Origin: an uncultured Pelagibacteraceae bacterium
GTDB taxonomy: Bacteria > Pseudomonadota > Alphaproteobacteria > Pelagibacterales > Pelagibacteraceae
Reading direction: 5' to 3'
Assembly (NCBI GenBank): GCA_902560075.1
Contig: CACEKE010000008.1
Location: forward strand, 1-56,814
Length of the DNA stretch: 56,814 bases
The position numbers and the translations under genes are program-made. Below are positions 26,473-36,664 of this stretch, piece by piece; position 1 is the stretch's first letter, and each line of letters begins with the position of its first letter. Below the pieces are notes generated by a model. That model saw only the letters and a program-made list of their open reading frames with translations. It searched no databases and was not told where the DNA came from.

Positions 26473-28131
26473 TTAAATTCTTACTAGATTTATATTGGTT
26501 ATTGGTCTTTTGCCAGTCTTTTCCTTAGTAAATTTTCTACAAGTAACTTTTAATGCATCTTTAAAATTTTCTTCTTGTTTTTTGTTATTTAATGAAAACG
26601 ATTTAGCTATTTTATCAATTTCATCTTGTATAGAAATTTTAAATTCTTCAGTATTTAAAATTGGTATTCCCATAAAATTAACAATTGACGTATTATGAAT
26701 ATTTCCTTGTGTTGTTATAATAACAGTAATATTTAAATGTCCGTTCTGTGAAATATTTCTTCTTTCTTTAATAGATTTTGACTCCTCTTCTACTCCAATA
26801 TTTCCATCTAAAAAAATTTTTCCATAAGGCGCTTTGTCAAAAACTTCTGGAGAATCTCCAGGAAATATTCTTACAATATCTCCATTTTCTACCTTGATAG
26901 GATGGGGAACATTTAACTTTTTTGCAAAACTAATATGCTCTAACATATGTCTTTGTTCTCCGTGAACCGGTATAATAGAATTTGGTTGAATCCATTCATA
27001 CATATCTTTTAAATCGTCTCTATTCGGATGACCCGATACATGTACAAAATCTGTCTCCTCTGAAATAACATTTATACCTTCCCTGACTAATTGGTTGTGA
27101 AGTTTATAAAGTTTTTTCTCATTTCCAGGAATTATTTTTGATGAAAAAATTACAGTATCTCCTGCTTCGACGAATACATCTGGATGTATATAATTTGATA
27201 TTCTGTTCATAGCTCCCATGGGTTCACCTTGACTACCTGTGCATAAATAGATTATTCTTTCACTTGAAATATTTTTAGCATCACGTGGATCAATTGGTTC
27301 TATAACATCGCTTAAGTATCCACATTGTTTTGCTGCCTTATAAATTCTGTGCATAGATCTTCCTACAAGCGAAATATTTCTTCCAGTTTTTTCTGCACAG
27401 TAAAAAATTGTTTCCATTCTAGCAACATTAGATGCGAAAGATGTAACTATCACTCTTTTTTTTTGCTTTTCTATAATCTTTAACATGCTATCTCTTACAT
27501 CTTTTTCTGAGCCTGACCTACCAACGCTTAAAACATTTGTAGAATCGCATATCATCGTTAAAACACCTTCTTTTCCGATTTCGATTAATCTTTTAGAATT
27601 CATGTTATCTCCAACTAAAGGGTTTGGGTCACACTTCCAATCTCCTGTATGCAGAATACTTCCTGCTGGAGTTTCTATTCTAAGTCCATTAGGTTCAACA
27701 ATAGAATGAGTCATTGTAATAAACTCGATTTTAAATGGTTTTAAATTAATCGTGGAGCCTAACTGCACAATTTGTAAATAAGATGTGATATCAATCTTTT
27801 TTTCTCTGAATTTTTCAGTAACTAGTGCAGCTGTAAAAGGTGTAGCATAAATCTTACATTTAAATTTTGGCCAAACATAAGTTATCGCGCCTATATGATC
27901 TTCATGAGCATGTGTTAGAATAATTCCTAAAAAGTTATCCTTTTTATCCTCTGCATATCCTGGATCTGGATATATCAGGTCCACACCTGGAATTGTGTCA
28001 TCTGCAAATGTAACACCCACATCTACCATTATCCATTTATGATCATCTTCTTGACCATATCCAAATAAATTCATGTTCATGCCAATTTCACCAGCACCCC
28101 CTAATGGGCAATATAAAAGTTCATCTTTCAT
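26473..28131 (-). CDS. rnj: Ribonuclease J
   Basis: RNase J is a metallo-beta-lactamase/beta-CASP nuclease that acts as both endo- and 5'-3' exonuclease in RNA decay and maturation. The zinc motif is LTHAHEDHIGA, with His74, His76, Asp78 and His79. Later motifs are HTGDWKCDPNP, CTGSQGEPMGA and HVSGHPNRDD with PVHGEQRH. At 552 residues it has the usual length. The order nuoN-birA-coaX-rnj-proS-lol is common in alphaproteobacteria. It starts directly after coaX. Confidence 0.95.
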   Translation of the reverse strand: MKDELLYCPLGGAGEIGMNMNLFGYGQEDDHKWIMVDVGVTFADDTIPGVDLIYPDPGYAEDKKDNFLGIILTHAHEDHIGAITYVWPKFKCKIYATPFTAALVTEKFREKKIDITSYLQIVQLGSTINLKPFKIEFITMTHSIVEPNGLRIETPAGSILHTGDWKCDPNPLVGDNMNSKRLIEIGKEGVLTMICDSTNVLSVGRSGSEKDVRDSMLKIIEKQKKRVIVTSFASNVARMETIFYCAEKTGRNISLVGRSMHRIYKAAKQCGYLSDVIEPIDPRDAKNISSERIIYLCTGSQGEPMGAMNRISNYIHPDVFVEAGDTVIFSSKIIPGNEKKLYKLHNQLVREGINVISEETDFVHVSGHPNRDDLKDMYEWIQPNSIIPVHGEQRHMLEHISFAKKLNVPHPIKVENGDIVRIFPGDSPEVFDKAPYGKIFLDGNIGVEEESKSIKERRNISQNGHLNITVIITTQGNIHNTSIVNFMGIPILNTEEFKISIQDEIDKIAKSFSLNNKKQEENFKDALKVTCRKFTKEKTGKRPITNINLVRI

Positions 28132-28878
28132 TTAATTCAATAACCTCACTAATTTAATTATACCGTTAAGAGTAATATCTTTATTTAAATTAATCTTATA
28201 ATCAAAAGAATTTTTGAATATATGAGCTAAACCACCAGTTACTATTATTTTAAAATTTATTTTTGTTTCTCTTTTAATTAAAAAAATTATTTTGTTAATA
28301 AGTCCAATATAGCCCCAATAAAAACCAGATATTACTGAATTATTAGTGTTTTTACCCAGTATTTTTTTTATTTTTTTTAACTTAATATTAGGTATTAACG
28401 AGGCTTTGCTGGATAGGTTATTTAAAGATGTTTGAACACCTGGTGCTATAACCCCACCAATGTAGTTATTAGACTTTACCACATCGAAAGTAGTAGCTGT
28501 ACCAAAATCTATAATTATATAGTTTTTGTATTTTTTAAAAACACTGATTGCATTTGCCAGTCTATCTGAGCCTATTTGTTTTTTGTTTACTTTTATATTT
28601 ATTATTTTATTTAGATTTAATTCTTTGATTTCAAAAGAATTTTTTTTTGTTTTAATTTTAAAAAATTTTTTAATAACTTTGTATTTATCAGGAACAACAC
28701 TTGAAAATAGTAACTTTTCAACATTTTTAAAATTTTTTTTTATTAATAAAGTTTTATAAGTTAGATATTTCATTGAAAGTTTTTGGGTATTTAACGTAAT
28801 TTTTTTAATCTGTTTATAGCGGTTGTTTAGTAAACAAATTTTTGTTTCAGTATTTCCTATATCACCTACTAAGAACAT
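28132..28878 (-). CDS. coaX: Type III pantothenate kinase
   Basis: CoaX phosphorylates pantothenate in the first step of coenzyme A synthesis. It belongs to the ASKHA fold: GDIGNTETKICLL is the phosphate 1 loop, GSDRLANAISVF and IIDFGTATTFDVV are the conserved middle motifs, and GGVIAPG and VTGGLA follow. At 248 residues it is a normal type III enzyme. It overlaps birA by ten bases. Many lysines and asparagines reflect the low GC content. Confidence 0.93.
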   Translation of the reverse strand: MFLVGDIGNTETKICLLNNRYKQIKKITLNTQKLSMKYLTYKTLLIKKNFKNVEKLLFSSVVPDKYKVIKKFFKIKTKKNSFEIKELNLNKIINIKVNKKQIGSDRLANAISVFKKYKNYIIIDFGTATTFDVVKSNNYIGGVIAPGVQTSLNNLSSKASLIPNIKLKKIKKILGKNTNNSVISGFYWGYIGLINKIIFLIKRETKINFKIIVTGGLAHIFKNSFDYKINLNKDITLNGIIKLVRLLN

Positions 28879-29399
28879 TGTTGAAGACTTATTATATTGT
28901 TTTCAAAAATTTTTTTTATTTTAAAAAAAATCTTATATTTTGACACGTTTCTATTTAAATGTTTATTCAAGTATGTAGTTTGATATTTGTTTATTTTAGG
29001 ACTTCTTACAATATTAATACCTATGCCAACAATAATAAAATGTTTATTATTGTATTTTATTATCTCCTGCAAAATACCACATATCTTCTTACTATTAATA
29101 AGAATATCATTTGGATATTTTATAGAAATATTTTTTTTTATAACAGTTTTTAATGTTTTGAATATTAATAAACAGTTTTTTTGGGTAATTTTTTTTAAAT
29201 TATAATTTGAATTTACCTTGTAAAAAATTGTTGTGAATAAATTTCCTTTCAAAGAAATCCATTTATTACCAAATCTACCTCTGCCTTTTTTTTGCTCATT
29301 TGTAATTATGATTCCTTGCTCAATACCACTTCTTATTTTTCTTATAGCAACATCATTTGTACTCATAACTTTTTTATAAGTAAATTTTAACAGTTTCAT
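28869..29399 (-). CDS. birA: Biotin--protein ligase, catalytic domain only
   Basis: BirA attaches biotin to the carboxyl carrier protein of biotin enzymes. The biotin-binding loop is KKGRGRFGNKW (Gly39-Arg42), followed by SIKYPNDIL, where KYPND replaces the usual KWPND, and by the catalytic lysine near Lys105 in KKICGILQE. VGIGINI follows. At 176 residues it lacks both the N-terminal DNA-binding domain and the C-terminal SH3-like domain, so it cannot act as a repressor. It shares one base with the nuoN stop. Confidence 0.9.
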   Translation of the reverse strand: MKLLKFTYKKVMSTNDVAIRKIRSGIEQGIIITNEQKKGRGRFGNKWISLKGNLFTTIFYKVNSNYNLKKITQKNCLLIFKTLKTVIKKNISIKYPNDILINSKKICGILQEIIKYNNKHFIIVGIGINIVRSPKINKYQTTYLNKHLNRNVSKYKIFFKIKKIFENNIISLQQCS

Positions 29400-30814
29400 T
29401 ACAAAATTACTATTTTAGAGATTAGTGCCTGTAAAGGACTTGGATAAATAAAATAAATTAAAATTATTAGGGTAGAAACTAATAAAGAAATCTTAAGTCC
29501 AATATCATGATTAATATCAAATTTTTCTGTTTGACTATCAAAGTAAATAGTTTTTATTACTCTTAAGTAATAAAAGGCTGCAACCACCGTTGAAAGCAAT
29601 CCAACTATAGCCAAAAAATACATTTCTTCTTTTATAACTGCTAAGAAAATATAAAATTTTGCAAAAAAACCAGCTAATGGTGGTATACCAGCTAATGAAA
29701 ACAATGAAATTAATAGACATAAAGCTAAAATTGGATGATTTTTTGATAAACCAGATAAATCACTTAAGTCTTCATGGTAGATATCATTTCTTTTCAACAT
29801 AAATAAACAACTAAAAAAAGCTAAGTTCATTAATAAGTATATAGAAATATATATAAGAGAACTTTGAATTCCCTCATTAGTACCTACTGCTAGTCCAGCT
29901 AATGCAAAACCCATATGACTTATAGAACTATAGGCCATTAGACGTTTTAAATTTTTTTGTCCTATAGCTGCAACCGCCCCAAATACCATTGAGGCAATGG
30001 ATACAAAAATAATTATAGTTTGCCATTGATCTATAAGATTAATAAATGGAACATATAAAAATCTTATAAATACTGATAACGCAGCTATCTTAGGTAGAAT
30101 AGCAAAAAATATTGTAACTGATGTTGGGGAACCTTGGTAAACATCTGGTGCCCACATGTGAAAAGGAACCGCCGAAATTTTAAATGCTAAACCAACCAGT
30201 ATAAATACTATTCCTAATCTTAGACCATACTGTACCTCAGAAATATTGTTTGATATTTGATCAAAATTTGTAGATCCAGAAAAACCATAAATTAAAGAAC
30301 ATCCATACAAAAGTAATCCAGATGATAAAGCGCTCAAAACAAAATACTTTAACCCAGATTCTGAAGAAAGCTGATCGTTCCTTTTAAAAGAGGCCAAAAC
30401 ATATAATGCAAGAGATTGTAATTCTAAACCTAAATAAAATACCATTAAATCGTTAGAACTAATCATAATAAACATACCCAAAATTGAACTTAACAACAAA
30501 ATTGGATACTCGATTTTGAAAATTTTATTAATTTTTAAATATTTAGATGAAGAAAGCATAACAAATATTCCAGAAACTATAATAAGAACTTTCATGAAAT
30601 TTGATAAGTGATCAACCTTGTATGCTCCATTAAAAAGGTAAAAATTATTATAACTAAATAAATTTAAATTTATCAAAAGAGACAGGAATAAAGTAAAAAT
30701 TGATAGATTGTATACAATGCTTGAACTATTATTCTTAAATACGCCTAGAATTAACAATGACATTAATGACAAAGAAATAAATATTTCAGATGTAATTAAG
30801 TTTATATTTTCCAT
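29399..30814 (-). CDS. nuoN: NADH-quinone oxidoreductase subunit N
   Basis: NuoN is one of three antiporter-like proton-pumping subunits in the membrane arm of complex I. About 14 transmembrane segments are visible. The functional glutamate lies in FYLGLELQSLALYVLASF, and the conserved loop FHMWAPDVYQGSPTSVT and LKRLMAYSSISHMGFALAG follow. Length is 471 residues. It is the last nuo gene and shares single-base junctions with nuoM before it and birA after it. Confidence 0.96.
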   Translation of the reverse strand: MENINLITSEIFISLSLMSLLILGVFKNNSSSIVYNLSIFTLFLSLLINLNLFSYNNFYLFNGAYKVDHLSNFMKVLIIVSGIFVMLSSSKYLKINKIFKIEYPILLLSSILGMFIMISSNDLMVFYLGLELQSLALYVLASFKRNDQLSSESGLKYFVLSALSSGLLLYGCSLIYGFSGSTNFDQISNNISEVQYGLRLGIVFILVGLAFKISAVPFHMWAPDVYQGSPTSVTIFFAILPKIAALSVFIRFLYVPFINLIDQWQTIIIFVSIASMVFGAVAAIGQKNLKRLMAYSSISHMGFALAGLAVGTNEGIQSSLIYISIYLLMNLAFFSCLFMLKRNDIYHEDLSDLSGLSKNHPILALCLLISLFSLAGIPPLAGFFAKFYIFLAVIKEEMYFLAIVGLLSTVVAAFYYLRVIKTIYFDSQTEKFDINHDIGLKISLLVSTLIILIYFIYPSPLQALISKIVIL

Positions 30815-32307
30815 TAATTTTTACCCGCAAAATAGATGTCTAAATTTGCATTATATGTCTGAATTAAACTGTTTATAGAAACATCTATTGTATTAAAAAT
30901 TGGCTCTGGGTAGAAACCATAAAATATAGATGGTATTGCAAGTGTCCACAAAATTATTTTTTCAGACTTATTAAGGTCAACAATATTTTTTAAATCAGCA
31001 TTAACAATTTTTCCAAAAACTACTCTACGATATAGCCAAAGCATATATGCGGCGCTTAATATTACGCCAATACTTGCAAAAATGGCAACTATGAAACTTT
31101 TCTTAAATGCACCTAATAAAATCAAAAATTCACCTACAAATCCTGTTGTACCGGGAAGACCTACGGCACCTAATGTAAATATCATAAATAAAATTGCGTA
31201 TTTAGGCATAACTGAAACCAAACCACCATAATCTTTAATTTGTCGGCTATGTCTTCGATCATAAATAACTCCTACGCATAAAAATAAAGCTGCAGATATC
31301 AATCCATGACTGATCATTTGTATTATACTTCCTTCGATACCTTGTTGTGTCATTGTAAATATTCCAAGAGTAACAAAACCCATATGTGCCACTGAAGAAT
31401 ATGCAATTAACTTTTTCATATCGTCCTGCATTAAAGCAACTAGAGAGGTATAAATTATTGCAATAATACTTAAGACGTAAACTAGTGGTACAAAATATTC
31501 TGAGGCAACAGGAAATAAACCAATAGAAAATCTAATAAAACCATAGCCTGCCATCTTAAGCAAAATAGCTGCTAACAGCACTGAGCCTGCAGTGGGTGCT
31601 TCGACATGTGCATCTGGCAACCATGTGTGTACAGGCCACATAGGGGTTTTAACTGCGAATGAACTAAAAAATGCTAACCATAACAAATTTTGATATTTTT
31701 GATCAATTCCTATTTTATAAAGTTCTTGAACGTCAGTCGTGCCTGCTATCCAATATATGGATATTATAGCAACTAACATTAATACAGAACCGAGCAATGT
31801 ATAGAGAAAAAATTTAAATGCGGAATAGACTCTTCTTTCACCGCCCCATATACCAATTATAAGAAACATGGGAATTAAACCACCTTCAAAAAAAAGATAA
31901 AAAACAACTAGGTCAAGTGAACAAAAAACACCAATCATTAGTGATTCCATTATCAAAATAGCTATTAAAAAATCTTTTAGTCTATATTTGATTGTAGAAA
32001 TTACAGAAATTACACATAGGGGAGTAATAAAAGCAGTTAGCACTACAAACAGAATAGATATTCCGTCAATTCCTACTTTATAATTAATAAGTCCTGATAT
32101 CCATTTTCTATCTTCAATAAATTGAAAATCTGAGATGCTTTTATCAAAAATATACCACAGATATAATGACAGCAAAAAGTTAGAGAAGGTTATAAAGATT
32201 GAAACATATTTAATCGTTCTATTTTTTTCACTAGACTTATTAAAAAATATAAAAACTGAACCAATTAGAGGAAGCAAAATTAAAGAGGATAAAATTGGAA
32301 AATTCAT
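30814..32307 (-). CDS. nuoM: NADH-quinone oxidoreductase subunit M
   Basis: NuoM is the middle antiporter-like subunit of complex I. The key glutamate lies in FYLFFEGGLIPMFLIIGIWG, and the lysine-containing loop and helix in KTPMWPVHTWLPDAHVEAPT are typical. KKLIAYSSVAHMGFVTLG gives the third family block. The protein has about 14 transmembrane segments and 497 residues. It shares one base with nuoL and one with nuoN. Confidence 0.97.
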   Translation of the reverse strand: MNFPILSSLILLPLIGSVFIFFNKSSEKNRTIKYVSIFITFSNFLLSLYLWYIFDKSISDFQFIEDRKWISGLINYKVGIDGISILFVVLTAFITPLCVISVISTIKYRLKDFLIAILIMESLMIGVFCSLDLVVFYLFFEGGLIPMFLIIGIWGGERRVYSAFKFFLYTLLGSVLMLVAIISIYWIAGTTDVQELYKIGIDQKYQNLLWLAFFSSFAVKTPMWPVHTWLPDAHVEAPTAGSVLLAAILLKMAGYGFIRFSIGLFPVASEYFVPLVYVLSIIAIIYTSLVALMQDDMKKLIAYSSVAHMGFVTLGIFTMTQQGIEGSIIQMISHGLISAALFLCVGVIYDRRHSRQIKDYGGLVSVMPKYAILFMIFTLGAVGLPGTTGFVGEFLILLGAFKKSFIVAIFASIGVILSAAYMLWLYRRVVFGKIVNADLKNIVDLNKSEKIILWTLAIPSIFYGFYPEPIFNTIDVSINSLIQTYNANLDIYFAGKN

Positions 32308-34220
32308 TAATTAATTATTAAAATTGTTAAAAATACAGAAAATCCCAATAGCATTATAAAGGCGTATTGATATATAAAACCAGATTGAAATTTGACAGCT
32401 TTGTTTGAGATTTTTTTAATTAATAAAGATATTCCGTCTGGTCCGAATTTATCAATTATCGAACCATCAACCTTTTTCCAAAAAAACAAACCAATTTTTT
32501 TTGATTGCTGAACAAAAATAAAGTCATAAAGTTCATCAAAATACCATTTGTTTTTAAAAAAATTATAAAGTGGCTTATTAGCTTCAGCTATTAAAGATGG
32601 TATTTTTGTTTTTTTTACAAATATATAAAAACTAAATGGTATACTCAAAGTAACTATAATTGGAGTTGTTAGTAAAAACCATAATGGAGGATGCTCTGTA
32701 CTGAGTGGATTTATCAAAAAGATTGACGATTTCCAAAACTTGTTAAAGCTGTCTGGTCCTATAAACAAATCTTTAAATATAAATCCTATTAAAATTGATC
32801 CTAATGCCAAAATCATTAAAGGTATAATCATTACTGCAGGGGATTCATGCATTTCATTAATTGAAACATTTGGGTTATTATATTTTCCGTGAAATGTTTT
32901 AAAGATTAATCTCCATGAATATATTGAAGTTAGTAAAGCAGTAAATATTCCTACACTTGCTGCAATATAACCTAGATTTGTTCCCTTAAGATAAGCAAAT
33001 TCAATAATAGCATCTTTTGAATAAAATCCTGAAAGTAAAGGAAAACCTGTTAATGCAAGTGTTCCAATTAGCATCAATACATACGTGTATGGAAGTTTTC
33101 TGTTCACTCCACCCATTAAATTTATATCTTGTTCATCTTTAAACGAATGTATTACAGAGCCTGCTCCTAAAAATAAAAGTGCTTTAAAAAAAGCATGCGT
33201 AAAAAGATGAAACATCGCCACATTATATGCACCTACTCCTGCTGCAAAAAACATATACCCTAATTGACTACATGTTGAATAAGCAATTATTTTTTTTATG
33301 TCGTTTTGGACTAATGCTATTGTTGCAGCAAATAATGCTGTAGTCATACCAACGACCGTCACTAATGCTAAAGCTAAAGGTGAATACTCATAAATTGGAG
33401 AGCATCTGACAACAAGAAAAACTCCTGCTGTAACCATTGTTGCGGCATGAATTAATGCAGATACTGGTGTAGGTCCTTCCATTGCATCAGGTAACCAAGT
33501 GTGTAAGAATAATTGTGCAGATTTACCCATTGCACCAATAAATAAAAGTACGCAAATAAGATTGATTGGATTTAGATTTATACCCACAAAATTGAGTTTG
33601 CTCTGACTTAGTGTAGATATTTGTTGAAAAACCTCATCATAATTAATTGTTCCGCACATATAAAAAATTAAGAATATGCCTAACGCTAATCCAAAATCAC
33701 CTACTCTATTTACTAAAAATGCTTTAATAGCAGCAGCATTAGCAGTTTCACGTTTAAACCAAAATCCAATTAGAAAATATGAACACAATCCAACTCCTTC
33801 CCATCCAAAAAATAATTGTAAAAAATTATCAGATGTAACTAAAGTTAACATTGAGAAAGTAAACAAGGATAAATAAGACATGAATCTTGGTTTATGAGGA
33901 TCATGAGACATGTATCCAATAGAGTAAATATGAACTAGAGATGATACAAATGTAACCACTACAAGCATTACAGAGGATAATGCATCAATTTTGATAGACC
34001 AATTTACATTGAGTGCTCCCGAATTAATCCATTTAGCAACTATTAGGTTGCTTTCGTAATTATTTGTTAAAACATTATAAAAAATTAAAATTGAAAATAT
34101 TGCCGAGATAGATACAAAAGCAGAGGTTAAAATTTGAGAGAATTTATTACCTATTAAATTTCCAAAAAAACCTGAAAAAAATGCACCTAATAAAGGTAAA
34201 AATATTACAATGTATTCCAT
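32307..34220 (-). CDS. nuoL: NADH-quinone oxidoreductase subunit L
   Basis: NuoL is the distal antiporter-like subunit. It carries the Mrp-type core with FGWEGVGLCSYFLIGFWF (glutamate), HTWLPDAMEGPTPVSALIHA (lysine region) and KKIIAYSTCSQLGYMF. The extra C-terminal part, to residue 637, fits the long amphipathic helix and final anchor that lie along the membrane arm. It begins one base after the nuoK stop. Confidence 0.97.
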   Translation of the reverse strand: MEYIVIFLPLLGAFFSGFFGNLIGNKFSQILTSAFVSISAIFSILIFYNVLTNNYESNLIVAKWINSGALNVNWSIKIDALSSVMLVVVTFVSSLVHIYSIGYMSHDPHKPRFMSYLSLFTFSMLTLVTSDNFLQLFFGWEGVGLCSYFLIGFWFKRETANAAAIKAFLVNRVGDFGLALGIFLIFYMCGTINYDEVFQQISTLSQSKLNFVGINLNPINLICVLLFIGAMGKSAQLFLHTWLPDAMEGPTPVSALIHAATMVTAGVFLVVRCSPIYEYSPLALALVTVVGMTTALFAATIALVQNDIKKIIAYSTCSQLGYMFFAAGVGAYNVAMFHLFTHAFFKALLFLGAGSVIHSFKDEQDINLMGGVNRKLPYTYVLMLIGTLALTGFPLLSGFYSKDAIIEFAYLKGTNLGYIAASVGIFTALLTSIYSWRLIFKTFHGKYNNPNVSINEMHESPAVMIIPLMILALGSILIGFIFKDLFIGPDSFNKFWKSSIFLINPLSTEHPPLWFLLTTPIIVTLSIPFSFYIFVKKTKIPSLIAEANKPLYNFFKNKWYFDELYDFIFVQQSKKIGLFFWKKVDGSIIDKFGPDGISLLIKKISNKAVKFQSGFIYQYAFIMLLGFSVFLTILIIN

Positions 34221-34221
34221 C

Positions 34222-34536
34222 TTATCCTTTTAATTTATCTATTTCCTCAACACGAATTGTTCCTGCATTTCTGAAATAAACAACTATTATGGCAAGTCCA
34301 ATTGCAGCTTCGGCAGCAGCTACAGTCAAAATAAAAAGTGTAAATATTTGACCTGTAAGATCGCCTAGAAAAACTGAAAAAGATACTAAATTTATATTTA
34401 CAGCTAAAAGTATAAGCTCAATACTCATTAAAATAACAATAATATTTTTTCTATTTAAAAATATTCCAGCAACACCTATTGTAAAAATAATAGCGCTTAA
34501 GGTTAAATAGTGTCCTAAATTTATTTCAAACATCAA
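34222..34536 (-). CDS. nuoK: NADH-quinone oxidoreductase subunit K
   Basis: NuoK is a 104-residue, three-helix membrane subunit near the quinone-side proton channel. The two buried glutamates are seen in [14 protein letters not shown] and [15 protein letters not shown]. The length is standard. Its start lies within nuoJ (11-base overlap), and the next gene is nuoL. Confidence 0.96.
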   Translation of the reverse strand: MMFEINLGHYLTLSAIIFTIGVAGIFLNRKNIIVILMSIELILLAVNINLVSFSVFLGDLTGQIFTLFILTVAAAEAAIGLAIIVVYFRNAGTIRVEEIDKLKG

Positions 34537-35185
34537 TTTTTACCCCTTTATTTTTATCGACATTAACAATTTCAACTCCACTTATTTTTTCTCTTGAAAT
34601 TTGTCTAACATAGCTCTGTCTTTTCAAGCCAACTCTTTTTTTATAAGTTAAAACAATTGCACCGATCATTGAGACCAATAATATCATGCCGGAAATTTGA
34701 AAAAGATGAATGTAGTCGGTATATAACACTGATCCAATTGAGTGAGTATTTGTAGTGCCTAACATAACTTCAGGTTTCAAATTAGAAAATATTTCAGGTT
34801 TAAGCTTCCAACCACCAATTACCACGATTAATTCAAAAAAAATGATTGTGCTAATTAAAAAACCAACAGGTATATGTGAGCTATTTTGCTCTTTACTTTT
34901 TTTACTCTGAAACCATTCATTTTCCTGTTGGGCAACATTCAACATCATCACAACAAATAAAAATAATACCGCTACCGCGCCAACATAAACAATTAACATG
35001 ATCATGCCGAGAAATTCTGCACCACTCATAATAAATAGACATGAAATACTTACAAAATCTAATATTAAAAAAAAAACTGAATGAACTGTATTTCTGGATA
35101 CAGTTACCATTATTGCAGAAACGATAGCAATTAATGCAAAAATATAGAAAAAAATTCCTTGAATCATCCGATCATCGATGAGCAT
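34526..35185 (-). CDS. nuoJ: NADH-quinone oxidoreductase subunit J
   Basis: NuoJ is a membrane subunit with five hydrophobic helices. The family block [29 protein letters not shown] is recognisable as [15 protein letters not shown] and [12 protein letters not shown]. The C-terminal tail of about 40 residues is polar. At 219 residues it is normal for alphaproteobacteria. It overlaps nuoI by 14 bases and nuoK by 11. Confidence 0.95.
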   Translation of the reverse strand: MLIDDRMIQGIFFYIFALIAIVSAIMVTVSRNTVHSVFFLILDFVSISCLFIMSGAEFLGMIMLIVYVGAVAVLFLFVVMMLNVAQQENEWFQSKKSKEQNSSHIPVGFLISTIIFFELIVVIGGWKLKPEIFSNLKPEVMLGTTNTHSIGSVLYTDYIHLFQISGMILLVSMIGAIVLTYKKRVGLKRQSYVRQISREKISGVEIVNVDKNKGVKIDV

Positions 35186-35657
35186 TATCAGCTTTAATAT
35201 TTGCAGCTAATATATTTTCCCATCTGTCACCATTTTCTAAAAGTTTTTCTTTATTATAAAACAACTCTTCTCGAGTTTCTGTTGCAAATTCAAAATTCGG
35301 ACCCTGAACAATTGCATCAACTGGGCATGACTCCTCACATAGACCACAATAAATACATTTTAACATATCAATGTCATATCTTGTTGTTTTCCGACTTCCA
35401 TCAGATCTTTCTTTAGATTCTATTGTAATTGCTTGCGCAGGACACACGGCTTCACAAAGTTTACATGCAATACATCTTTCCTCTCCATTGGGATATCTTC
35501 TTAGCGCATGCTCACCTCTAGCCCTTGGACTGATTTTACCTTTTTCAAATGGATAATTGATTGTTTTTTTCTTTTTAAAAACCTCTTTAATCGCAACAGA
35601 TAGTCCGATTATAAACTCGGTCATAAAAATTGTTTTTAAAAATCTTTTTAATTTCAT
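35172..35657 (-). CDS. nuoI: NADH-quinone oxidoreductase subunit I
   Basis: NuoI carries clusters N6a and N6b, which pass electrons toward N2. Two 4Fe-4S motifs are plain: [16 protein letters not shown] and [16 protein letters not shown]. An amphipathic N-terminal segment docks to the membrane arm. The length of 161 residues is standard. It starts two bases after nuoH stops. Confidence 0.97.
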   Translation of the reverse strand: MKLKRFLKTIFMTEFIIGLSVAIKEVFKKKKTINYPFEKGKISPRARGEHALRRYPNGEERCIACKLCEAVCPAQAITIESKERSDGSRKTTRYDIDMLKCIYCGLCEESCPVDAIVQGPNFEFATETREELFYNKEKLLENGDRWENILAANIKADNAHR

Positions 35658-35659
35658 AA

Positions 35660-36664
35660 TTAAACCTTTGGCAATAAGTCAAAATATATTAAAAAACTCG
35701 AAGTCAAAACTACATATATTAAAGAAAAAGGTAAAAACATTTTCCAACCTAATTTCATTAATTGATCATATCTATATCTAGGAACTATTGCTTTAACCAG
35801 TGCAAATAAAATAAATAAAAACAACATTTTTATTATAAACCACACTACTGGAGGTATTAAATTTAATGGATACAAATCAACTGGTGGTAGCCATCCACCT
35901 AAAAATAAAATAGACCCTAACGCGCACATCAATAGAATGTTGGCGTACTCACCAAGCCAAAACATTGCATACATCATTCCAGAATATTCTGTTTGATATC
36001 CAGCAACTAATTCGGCCTCAGCCTCTGGTAAATCAAATGGAGGTCTATTTGTTTCAGCCAAAGCAGAAATAAAAAATATTACAAACATTGGGAACAAAGG
36101 TAGTATAAACCACATATCTTTTTGAGCTAAAACTATATCGGTTAAGTTAAGTGAGCCAACACAAAGCAAAACATTTATAATTATTACTCCTATGGAAACC
36201 TCGTAGGAAACCATTTGGGCAGCAGATCGGATTGAGCCAAAAAAAGGATATTTAGAATTGGATGCCCATCCACCCATTATGATCCCGTACACACCTAATG
36301 ATGAAACTGCAAACAAATATAGTATACCAACATTTATATCTGCTAAAACTAAGTTCTCATCAAAAGGTATAACTGCCCAAGCAATTAATGCTAAGGTCAT
36401 TGTAACAATAGGTGCAAGTATAAATATTATTTTGTTTGAAGTCGCCGGTATTATGATTTCTTTAAAAATATATTTTAAAGCATCAGCAAGCGACTGTAAT
36501 AATCCAAATGGTCCGACCACATTGGGGCCTCTTCTTTTTTGCACAAATGCCCAAACTCTTCTATCTAGCCATACTATCAAAGCAACTGCTGTAAGAACTG
36601 GCAAAACTAAAAAAATAATTTTATAAGTTTCTATTAACAGTGTTTCTAAATAAAATAATGACAT
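35660..36664 (-). CDS. nuoH: NADH-quinone oxidoreductase subunit H
   Basis: NuoH anchors the peripheral arm and forms much of the quinone channel. The family motifs include [21 protein letters not shown] near residue 28 ([18 protein letters not shown]), then [20 protein letters not shown] with the acidic quinone-site loop, and [16 protein letters not shown]. Eight or so membrane helices fit the 334 residues. It lies between nuoG and nuoI with no real spacer. Confidence 0.97.
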   Translation of the reverse strand: MSLFYLETLLIETYKIIFLVLPVLTAVALIVWLDRRVWAFVQKRRGPNVVGPFGLLQSLADALKYIFKEIIIPATSNKIIFILAPIVTMTLALIAWAVIPFDENLVLADINVGILYLFAVSSLGVYGIIMGGWASNSKYPFFGSIRSAAQMVSYEVSIGVIIINVLLCVGSLNLTDIVLAQKDMWFILPLFPMFVIFFISALAETNRPPFDLPEAEAELVAGYQTEYSGMMYAMFWLGEYANILLMCALGSILFLGGWLPPVDLYPLNLIPPVVWFIIKMLFLFILFALVKAIVPRYRYDQLMKLGWKMFLPFSLIYVVLTSSFLIYFDLLPKV

